Below the pieces are notes generated by a model. That model was given only the letters and a program-made list of their open reading frames with translations. It searched no databases and was not told the DNA's origin. Shown piece after piece: positions 53,416 through 59,823 of a stretch of DNA of 64,000 nt; within the stretch, counting starts at the first letter, position 1, and every line of letters starts with the position of its first letter. Made by a program: the position numbers and the translations under genes. The stretch spans positions 70,981,376-71,045,375 of the forward strand of contig OZ024890.1 of the NCBI GenBank assembly GCA_964017195.1, in the 5' to 3' direction. Source of the stretch: Siderastrea radians. Its lineage: Eukaryota > Cnidaria > Anthozoa > Scleractinia > Rhizangiidae.

Positions 53416-53451
53416 TCAAAGAGACGACTGGTGATGTTGGAAATGTGGCTT

Positions 53452-54273
53452 TTAATGACAATCATCATCATCAATGGACAAGACAGAGGTCCCACAGAGA
53501 CCACAACAATGTTCGCCGGGGCGGATGACACACCCTGCGTCTCTACAACGTTGACAGGTGATACTGGTATCCCAATCGGTATCCCAGGTGGTGGGTTTCC
53601 AAGTGGTATCGGTATCCACAGGTAAGACTTGTTGACAAATCTTGCAGGGATCTCGAATATCGTCGCGCTCACACCAATGAAAAGAAGGGAAGTTGAGTTG
53701 CTGCTCCTCTTTTTTCTGGGGAAGATGCTGGTCGAGTCCTTGAAACCATCGATCGAGTGTGCGTTGTTTGACTTGAAGGTCTTGATTTTGTTCTTGGTAA
53801 TCGGACGGATAAGAACAGCCGGGATGAAAATGTCCTTTGCACCAGGCTTTGACAAAGGCGTGGGTGTCGATGGAGGTTTTGGGTGAATTGTTGCAAAGCA
53901 GAAGTCCTTCGGTGGTTCGACGTTGTTGAAGGATGGCATCGATGTTCAAGGGGACAAAATGTTGGTAGATGGTGCATGGCACGGTGGGATTTTCTTGATG
54001 ATAACGGGAATGGGCCAAGACGACTTCTCCTTTGTATTTTTTCTTGCCTATGGTTTGCGTGGGATGATAATTGAGGGGCATTTCTTCGAGGAGGAGATCG
54101 ATTTTGTTGCCGAGATTAAGATTGCGTATAATGCGTCGGACTTCATTGGCTAGGTCCTCCATGCTGGCTCGGGTAAGAAATGAAGGAAGGTAGAGGGTGG
54201 CGTTGACTTTTTCTAGAGAGTTGCAGGGTGATGACCGTGTTGCCTGATTTGAAGGGAGCGGGTTGTTGTCCAT
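53452..54273 (-). CDS. Polinton protein of unknown function with C-terminal Cys-rich zinc-binding region, 273 aa
   Basis: Last gene of the leftward block. The start is Met at 54273. Residues 1-150 are a mixed globular-looking region (YLPSFLTRASMEDLANEVRR, YKGEVVLAHSRYHQE). A Gln/Lys-rich linker follows, then a Cys cluster at about 205-265 with CKICQQ, CQRCRDAGC and CCGLCG, three CxxC-type pairs typical of a zinc ribbon or treble clef. The end is acidic (SIDDDD). A nucleic-acid or protein-binding role is likely for the zinc region, but no family was recognised. The window from 54274 to 55245 separates it from the other leftward genes. Confidence 0.6.
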   Translation of the reverse strand: MDNNPLPSNQATRSSPCNSLEKVNATLYLPSFLTRASMEDLANEVRRIIRNLNLGNKIDLLLEEMPLNYHPTQTIGKKKYKGEVVLAHSRYHQENPTVPCTIYQHFVPLNIDAILQQRRTTEGLLLCNNSPKTSIDTHAFVKAWCKGHFHPGCSYPSDYQEQNQDLQVKQRTLDRWFQGLDQHLPQKKEEQQLNFPSFHWCERDDIRDPCKICQQVLPVDTDTTWKPTTWDTDWDTSITCQRCRDAGCVIRPGEHCCGLCGTSVLSIDDDDCH

Positions 54274-55245
54274 TGGTAGTAGTATAGCCCGTCTGTTGAG
54301 ATCTGAACTCGGCTTGTGATTGGTCGAGAGCCAAATCCAAGATGGCGGCTAGAGGTTTTTTGTATGGAAAAGACCCACCCCTAAACAATCAGAAGTGATG
54401 ATCAGAAGTGATGACGTCATCAGAATGGAATGTTGTTGGAAATGAAGAGTTCACGTGTTTTTGTTTGGAAAACCGCTGACCGGTCTAGGAAAAGGAGATC
54501 GCGGGCTCAGATCAGCCAAGAGAGGACATTTCGTGACGCTTACATGACGTAGGGGAATCACCCTCTGGCTAGGGTGGGAAACCGCTGACCAGTTGGTTGA
54601 AAAAAAGGGGATCGCGGGCTCAAAGGGTTGGGGTTCATACAGAGGTTTGATACCGATCGGATTTTTGTCGATACCGAGGTTCGATACCCCTCTCTTTTTT
54701 CCGATCCCGATTCGATGAGATGGTGGTGTTGGTGGGCAGCAGCAGCAGCGGCGGCGGCGGCGGCGGGCGCGCGCGCGCGCGGGGAATCGGCGGCAGCGGT
54801 GCGCGCTTGGCGCACGCTGTGGGGGAAACCAAGATCTTTTTAATGTGAGTTCGAATCCCGGTCGGGGGTGGAAAAAAACAATTTTTTTTGGAAAAAAGCA
54901 TGGAAATTTTTTTTTTCGGGTCGAAGCGAGTAGGAGACAATGGATGGAAGAGTGTTTCTTGGGGATTTGGGTGGGAGGTTTTTTTTGGGGGTTAGAAGCG
55001 ATCGATCGATCGATCGATCGAGTTCGGCTCGGTTTGAAAAACAAAAATCCCTTTTTTTAAAAAACAAAACAAAAGAGAGTTGATTGATTTTATTTGGATG
55101 ACACAGGTTTTTTTTTATTCATGTCAAGGTAGCCTGTGGACTCTGTCATGATCCTTCTTTTCTTCCCCTGGAGTTCTGTGTTGTTGTGAAGGAAACAAAA
55201 GGATCACCAAGCTGTCAACAGATTGCTTGCTTGCTTGCTTCACGT
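54274..55245. other. Polinton noncoding region, low complexity and GC-rich
   Basis: Contains AAGATGGCGGCT (about 54339), two CGCGGGCTCA units, (CAG/CGG)n then (GC)n at about 54737-54780, poly-T/A tracts, and (GATC)n at about 54989-55020. AGTTCGAATCCCGG (54847-54860) matches a polymerase III B box, but no complete tRNA could be folded. Several long frames here are low-complexity artefacts. Confidence 0.55.
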
Positions 55246-55392
55246 TCATTGAAATTGACTGGTGAAGGCTTCTTCTTCTTGTTTGTCATGGGCCAGAATA
55301 GTTTTGACGGTTTCGGTAATATCGTCCAAATTATGTTGGAGGACACTTTCTCGGAGTTTGTTGACTTTGTGTCGCCGCTCCAATCTCTATCA
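55246..55392 (-). pseudogene. truncated second copy of the C-terminus of the 152-residue Polinton protein
   Basis: The minus strand repeats the last about 47 codons of the neighbouring gene (55604-56062), from LERRHKVNKLRESVLQHNLD to a stop at 55246. It has few substitutions and no N-terminal part. An in-frame stop lies just upstream of the conserved stretch. The shared part extends from an unequal tandem duplication of this segment and its 3' flank. Confidence 0.8.
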
Positions 55393-55603
55393 AATTCTGG
55401 TATGTTGAAAACTGTGTCTTGGAAGAGGAGAAGAAGAAAAAAGGAGGCGGCAGTAGTGGCACGGATGTCCTTCGTACTTCAACCCATCCCTTAGGGAAAA
55501 AGAAATCATCACCAGGCGGTCAACAGAGGATTGCTTGCTGGTTCATGGAGATGAAGAATGTGCTCGTCAATGTGGCGAAGTAGAAGCTATGGTGCGCACG
55601 TAT

Positions 55604-56062
55604 TCATTTGAATTGGCTGGTAAAGGCTTCTTCTTCTTGTTTGTCATGGTCAAGAATGGTTTTGACATGTTCTGTAATGTCGTCCAAGTTATGTTGGAGA
55701 ACACTTTCACGCAGTTTGTTGACTTTGTGTCGTCGTTCGAGTCTCTTTTGTAAAATCTCCTCAAAATACTGGTCTCGTTCATCAGTCTTGTAGGTGCGTC
55801 CTGCTAGTTCCAAAGGAAAGACAATGGTGTTGTTTCTGTCAATGACCGCTAAATTGTCCAAATCTCTTTGGATTTGTTTTTTGAGTTCGTTGTGTTCGGT
55901 ATTTTTCATGATGGCGGTGGCTTCATCTTGAATCAATTCTTTGTAGTGCTCGGTCACGTCTTCGAGATCATAACCAGCTTGTAGACCTTGTCGAACCAGT
56001 TCTAATATGTAGTCATGAGTGTTGTTGAAGGTTTTGGGATCTAAATTCTTGCAGTAGTCCAT
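55604..56062 (-). CDS. Polinton helical protein of unknown function, 152 aa
   Basis: Starts MDYCKNLDPKTFNNTHDYIL at 56062. Almost wholly alpha-helical and charged by appearance, with amphipathic stretches (EHNELKKQIQRDLDNLAVID, QKRLERRHKVNKLRESVLQH) that could form a coiled coil. No catalytic motif. A TATA-like CTATAAAAAG lies about 70 bp upstream on this strand. Leftward gene block. A truncated copy of its end lies downstream at 55246. Function unknown. Confidence 0.7.
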   Translation of the reverse strand: MDYCKNLDPKTFNNTHDYILELVRQGLQAGYDLEDVTEHYKELIQDEATAIMKNTEHNELKKQIQRDLDNLAVIDRNNTIVFPLELAGRTYKTDERDQYFEEILQKRLERRHKVNKLRESVLQHNLDDITEHVKTILDHDKQEEEAFTSQFK

Positions 56063-56128
56063 ATTAAGATCGTCGTTGCTGTTGTTGCTTGCGTTGTAGA
56101 TGAGTCGAATGAAGTTTAGCTTTGAGGT

Positions 56129-56140
56129 ATTGTCTTTTTA
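56129..56140 (-). promoter_or_regulatory. TATA box for the 152-residue gene
   Basis: The minus strand reads CTATAAAAAGAC about 70 bp upstream of the Met at 56062, like the boxes in front of other genes in this element. Confidence 0.55.
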
Positions 56141-56260
56141 TAGTGAAAGGTGTGACGTGATGAGATCGATCATCGATGAGGGGTGACGTTTGTACGAGGG
56201 GCGCGGATGGATCGTATTGGTAAGTGTAACGGACCACGTGTTCTTGGAAATGCACCGTTT

Positions 56261-56515
56261 TTATCGTTTCCATTGTAACTGGGGTTTCCATGTGAGGTGA
56301 GGTTTCCATATGTCTTTGAGTTGAGTGCGGAGATATTGTAGTTCGTGTTCCATGTCTTGATGAAGGCGGGTTTGAAAGTCGCGACTGATGCGTTCCATTT
56401 CTTTTTTAAAGCATTGACCAATGCGTTTCATTTTTTGTTCGAATGACAGATCTTCGTTTTGAGTGATGTCATCCATCATTTGTTCGAAAGTGGTGTTGTG
56501 GTCTTCAGTCGCCAT
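56261..56515 (-). CDS. small Polinton coiled-coil-like protein, 84 aa
   Basis: The start MATEDHNTTFEQMMDDITQN (56515) overlaps the end of the SLOG gene by 11 bp. Residues 20-70 are a charged helix with heptad-like spacing (MKRIGQCFKKEMERISRDFQ). No family recognised. Overlap with its neighbour fits compact viral-type gene packing. Confidence 0.55.
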   Translation of the reverse strand: MATEDHNTTFEQMMDDITQNEDLSFEQKMKRIGQCFKKEMERISRDFQTRLHQDMEHELQYLRTQLKDIWKPHLTWKPQLQWKR

Positions 56516-57206
56516 GTTCTTGAATGTGACTGTAAAGATCACTGTTTTTATCAACAATGTTTTCTAAAGAACTGGTGGTTTGAAAGAGCCTTTTGACTTC
56601 GGCCAAAGTGTCTGGTGGGGGGTGTCTTGTTCCTACTACGGCGCTGTGTTTATGAAGCGTGGGTGATCCTTGCATTGGAATAAATCCACTGTAAGATGTC
56701 CATTGATTTTCGTCCCAATAATAATGATCTTGATGGTTTTCGTACCATCGTTTTTCTGGTATGTTGTAAAAATAAATTTGTTTGTGCTGATCGACAGCCA
56801 ATTGCACCGTCCATCCCGTTCCTCCTTGAATGCTTTGCCTTTTCAAGGTGGTGTCATGGTAAATGTCACGTGCTGCTGTGTAGTTAATGTCATTTGTGTG
56901 TTGGAAATAACCAAAAGCGTACACGATGGTGGCAGGTTTGACGATGTGAAAATTGCGTAGTTGAAGATGGCGTGAAAACGTATTTGGAGTAAACAAGTGT
57001 TTGCCACTTCTTTCTCCGGCTCGTTTTAAGTGCGGCTCGGCTTCGTTGAGATCTTGTTGACGGAGTGGTGTGATAAATTTGCTTCGACTGTGTTGGGGTG
57101 GTATGATAATATGCATCTGCATGCCATATTCTTTAGCGCATTGTTCTGCATATTCGTCGATGCCAATGGCTCCTCCGCTGTAGATGTGGTAGTGACTCGT
57201 CGGCAT
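56505..57206 (-). CDS. SLOG/DprA-like Rossmann-fold protein, apparently circularly permuted, 233 aa
   Basis: Residues 7-22 read HIYSGGAIGIDEYAEQ, the nucleotide-binding SGxAxGID loop of the SLOG superfamily (DprA/Smf, LOG). A middle part has IQGGTGWTVQLAVDQ (127-140), a second GG-T loop, and FGYFQHTND. At 189-194 comes AVVGTRHPPP, the strand and loop that normally stand before the SGGA motif in DprA. The order is therefore swapped. SLOG proteins bind nucleotides or nucleotide-derived ligands, and DprA binds single-stranded DNA. A role in element replication, recombination or host defence is inference. A similar swapped arrangement occurs, as I recall, in SLOG-like proteins of phages and large viruses. 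It sits between the polymerase-N-like gene and the 84-residue gene on the same strand. Confidence 0.75.
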   Translation of the reverse strand: MPTSHYHIYSGGAIGIDEYAEQCAKEYGMQMHIIIPPQHSRSKFITPLRQQDLNEAEPHLKRAGERSGKHLFTPNTFSRHLQLRNFHIVKPATIVYAFGYFQHTNDINYTAARDIYHDTTLKRQSIQGGTGWTVQLAVDQHKQIYFYNIPEKRWYENHQDHYYWDENQWTSYSGFIPMQGSPTLHKHSAVVGTRHPPPDTLAEVKRLFQTTSSLENIVDKNSDLYSHIQEHGD

Positions 57207-57276
57207 GGTTAAATAATTAAGGTGTGTTCAACGTGGGGTTCTTTTTGTATTCGACGTGAACAGCTCGAACAAAGTT

Positions 57277-57804
57277 CTATATCCTCTTCCGTCTCGAAAC
57301 GAGCTCGACAGGTGTTACACCATCTGGCATGGTGATGTGCGTCACATCCAACTGCAAACTGTCGTCGACTTCAAAGTTCTCATTTGAGTTCAACATTTTA
57401 CTAATCTGATCCAATATGCGGCGGGCCCCGGATAAGGGGTCTCGCCAATCGCCGATAGTTACATTGGCTGAGGTGTGGACCGATTGAAGTCGGTTGGAAG
57501 ATAAATAGATTTGTATTCTGTCATGGTCCGGCATATTACGCGTGAGATCTTCGATTTGATCCGCCAATCCTTCTTCAAACGCGCGCACAATATTGCCATG
57601 CCCTTCTGGAAAACTCTCTGGCGGGTTTTCCACGCGTAAGTGATAGCTTGTACGTGTGATTCCATAGCTCTTGGCTTGACGTTCTCGGAATTTAACACGT
57701 CGAAATTGATAATGGTTGCGTCGTTGCGGTACAGCACCACCTTCCTGTTCCCATAAATCCATAAAGTCATTAAGATCATCGTCGGACTCGGTGTTACTTG
57801 CCAT
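57277..57804 (-). CDS. protein resembling the N-terminal domain of cnidarian Polinton DNA polymerases, 175 aa
   Basis: Starts MASNTESDDDLNDFMDLWEQ at 57804, the first gene of the leftward block. Residues 75-165 carry IYLSSNRLQSVHTSANVTIG, LDQISKMLNSNENFEVDDSL and LDVTHI, a pattern I recall from the region before the polymerase B domain in cnidarian Polinton polymerases. Here the frame stops at 57277 and no polymerase motifs follow on either strand, so it is a stand-alone version or a truncated gene. A Cys-rich tail (WCNTCRA...CSSC) occurs in another frame over the last codons. A TATA-like CTATATATCACC stands about 35 bp upstream. Confidence 0.5.
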   Translation of the reverse strand: MASNTESDDDLNDFMDLWEQEGGAVPQRRNHYQFRRVKFRERQAKSYGITRTSYHLRVENPPESFPEGHGNIVRAFEEGLADQIEDLTRNMPDHDRIQIYLSSNRLQSVHTSANVTIGDWRDPLSGARRILDQISKMLNSNENFEVDDSLQLDVTHITMPDGVTPVELVSRRKRI

Positions 57805-57837
57805 GCTAACAAAAAAATGATGCGTTGAAAAGATAGA

Positions 57838-57892
57838 AAGGTGATATATAGACTGTTTTGATTGACAGCTTCTTTTTCTTATATATACAGGC
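57838..57892. promoter_or_regulatory. divergent promoter between the two Polinton gene blocks
   Basis: Two TATA-like boxes lie within 153 bp between divergent start codons (57804 minus, 57957 plus). GATATATAG at about 57843-57851 (read on minus as CTATATATC) is about 38 bp from the minus-strand start. CTTATATATAC at about 57878-57888 is about 70 bp from the plus-strand start. Confidence 0.6.
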
Positions 57893-57956
57893 ACCACTCA
57901 TCACTTTTTATTTGTTCAATGTATGGAGAGACCAAAAAACAAAACAAGTCCCTAAA

Positions 57957-58475
57957 ATGGAATCTCCTTTTACTGCAAGCGGCAATATCGATTATAACAC
58001 TCGTTTTTATCAAGAAATGGTCGAATGCCGATGGAAACGATGTTGGATCGTGGCCATTCTCAAACATATTCATCGTCACGTGCACGATCTAGAACCACCC
58101 ACTCAACCCGTTTACAGTGAAGAAGTATTACTTCATATGCGTCATATTAATGAGGCCATCAAAGAAGGGTTACGCCATCTGTCTTTGGATTTGGTGTATC
58201 AATCGTGGCGCAATCTACTGACCCAATATCACATGGACGTCCCGTGTTGGCAACCTAACGACATCGAATTCATCGTGCACATCACGAGCCCCGACATCGT
58301 GACAGAACAAATTTTAGAAGAAATCGTGTCTTTTCGACACCAATTTAGTACGTTCACCTATGAACTTTTGGGTTTGACACATGAAGACGTGGATAACATT
58401 TTTGGGTGGTCACGTGCAACCTTACGTCAACGTGGATGGGCGGGCATCGACATACCCGATGGACCTGAACGTTGA
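57957..58475 (+). CDS. Polinton protein of unknown function, 172 aa
   Basis: First gene of the rightward block. The start Met at 57957 follows a TATA-like element by about 70 bp and avoids a longer upstream frame with viral-unlike residues. Visible segments: ECRWKRCWIVAILKHIHRHV (helical, basic), HMRHINEAIKEGLRHLSLDL, and an alpha/beta-looking middle (NDIEFIVHITSPDIV). No catalytic or zinc pattern. Function unknown. Confidence 0.6.
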   Translation: MESPFTASGNIDYNTRFYQEMVECRWKRCWIVAILKHIHRHVHDLEPPTQPVYSEEVLLHMRHINEAIKEGLRHLSLDLVYQSWRNLLTQYHMDVPCWQPNDIEFIVHITSPDIVTEQILEEIVSFRHQFSTFTYELLGLTHEDVDNIFGWSRATLRQRGWAGIDIPDGPER

Positions 58476-58537
58476 CCCCTATTTTTTGTCTCCACCAATC
58501 CTAGCTAAGATCACGTCAACATCACGTCATCATCGCC

Positions 58538-58546
58538 TATAAAATA
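58538..58546 (+). promoter_or_regulatory. TATA box of the GRF zinc-finger gene
   Basis: TATAAAATA stands about 40-47 bp upstream of the Met at 58585, in a gap of 109 bp after the previous stop. CATCACGTCATC lies just before it. Confidence 0.7.
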
Positions 58547-58584
58547 GCGTGTTCTTTTTTCATTCTTTCTCTCTTCAATTCACC

Positions 58585-59259
58585 ATGGCTACGAAGAGAC
58601 CTTTGCAACAACTCGAAGAGATGGTGACTGCTTTACCCCCTGCACCCACGGAGAAAAAGTCCAAAAAAGACAAAAAAATCAAAATCAAAAAACCACTCCA
58701 AGTGGATCCTTCTTCACCACCACCAGTACCGTCAACACCTACAACGACCACATTGTCACCACCACCACCAGTACCGCCGCCGCCACCACCACAGCTCATC
58801 AATATGGATGACTTATTCAATGGTGACAATATTCTCAATTTGTTAAATCCGCCTGCTGCTAGTTATCAAGTACAACTACCGCCTATGGAACAAGCTTGTC
58901 GATCCGTTGTCTGTCCTATGCATCAAACAGACCTAATTTGCTTTCAAGCCCAAACCACAGGAGACACTTACATCAAATGCCAAGAAAAGAAATGTGCCCT
59001 CTTTTGTCATCAAGATCAAATCGCCACTTATCTCAAGATCATTAATGAAAAACTCCATCCTGATTATCTCAAAAGAACCCTGGTGTGTGACTGTGAAGAA
59101 CCCGTGCTCTTACGAATCAGCCGATCCCAAGCCAACCCCAACCGTCCTTATTTCACATGCAAAGAAACACCCGAGGATCGATGTCCTTTCTTTCAATGGG
59201 CCGACAAACCCTTGAAACCCAAGAACCGAAAAAAACAAAGACAAGATACGACCAAGTAG
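58585..59259 (+). CDS. Polinton GRF-type zinc-finger protein, 224 aa
   Basis: A basic N-terminal tract (EKKSKKDKKIKIKK, 23-36), then a proline-rich linker (43-70), likely flexible. A first Cys/His cluster lies at 110-141 (CPMH...KCQEKKCALFC). The C-terminal zinc finger at 168-206 is of GRF type: C168-x-C170, then PNRPYFTC (Cys192) and CPFFQWAD (Cys200). GRF fingers occur in TOP3A, NEIL3, APEX2 and related proteins and bind single-stranded DNA. The tail is basic. The role may be in element replication, repair or late transcription (inference). The start at 58585 has a good context (ACCATGG) and a TATA box upstream. Confidence 0.75.
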   Translation: MATKRPLQQLEEMVTALPPAPTEKKSKKDKKIKIKKPLQVDPSSPPPVPSTPTTTTLSPPPPVPPPPPPQLINMDDLFNGDNILNLLNPPAASYQVQLPPMEQACRSVVCPMHQTDLICFQAQTTGDTYIKCQEKKCALFCHQDQIATYLKIINEKLHPDYLKRTLVCDCEEPVLLRISRSQANPNRPYFTCKETPEDRCPFFQWADKPLKPKNRKKQRQDTTK

Positions 59260-59405
59260 ACACACGAACTGTTTTTAATGAACAATGATTATGATACATG
59301 ATAAAAACAAATGAAAAAGCAGGTCCGGAAAAAAGAGCATGATCGACCGGGGCGCCGGTAAAATGAAATACACGCGCTCTTTTGACTTTTTTGACTTGTG
59401 AAATC

Positions 59406-59413
59406 TATAAAAG
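59406..59413 (+). promoter_or_regulatory. TATA box of the 123-residue gene
   Basis: TATAAAAG stands 39-46 bp upstream of the Met at 59452. Confidence 0.7.
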
Positions 59414-59451
59414 GCCGATGTTGTAAGAATAAAATTTTTATTAGTGTGGCC

Positions 59452-59823
59452 ATGGAGTCTGTGTGGTTGTGTTATGCGTGGGAGGGTTTGTTGTCCCTGG
59501 TGCAATGGCAATGCCATCAATCCCTTTGCCAAGTCTTATATGATCATCAACCCGGTGTCAAAATCCCCATTCCCCCATGTCCCGAGGATACGCCTCCTCT
59601 CCAGATCTTTGAAGAAACCCATGTAGACCGCAACCTGTATCGATGGGTGGTGTTTGTCTTATGGTTAAAAGCTCATCCGAACGCATGGCGATGGTATCGA
59701 ATCATTCAAAAGGCGCATCCCCACACCATCCCTTCCATACACACCTTGTGGGATGAGTGTCAGAAAGTATGGCGCCTCGAAAGACCAAACGAACGAAACT
59801 CGATGTCTCGCAATCATGGTTGA
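59452..59823 (+). CDS. Polinton Trp-rich protein of unknown function, 123 aa
   Basis: The start at 59452 (GCCATGG) follows a TATA box. It is unusually rich in Trp (nine or more) and His, for example WLCYAWEGLLSLVQWQCHQS, and PNAWRWYRIIQKAHPHTIPS. No transmembrane segment or zinc pattern is clear. Its end overlaps the start of the integrase gene by about 67 bp in another frame. Family not recognised. Confidence 0.55.
   Translation: MESVWLCYAWEGLLSLVQWQCHQSLCQVLYDHQPGVKIPIPPCPEDTPPLQIFEETHVDRNLYRWVVFVLWLKAHPNAWRWYRIIQKAHPHTIPSIHTLWDECQKVWRLERPNERNSMSRNHG

Noticed and set aside
53124..53939. 271-residue frame on the minus strand
   Set aside because: Much of it translates the about 80-bp tandem array, and the rest overlaps the better-supported 273-residue gene in another frame.
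54451..55067. Several long frames on both strands
   Set aside because: They come from (CGG)n, (GATC)n and poly-A/T tracts. No conserved-looking protein sequence.
56064..56309. 81-residue frame on the minus strand in the Polinton
   Set aside because: Overlaps the neighbouring gene and contains the TATA box of the next gene. Low-complexity Met/Gln ends. A real small gene cannot be fully excluded.
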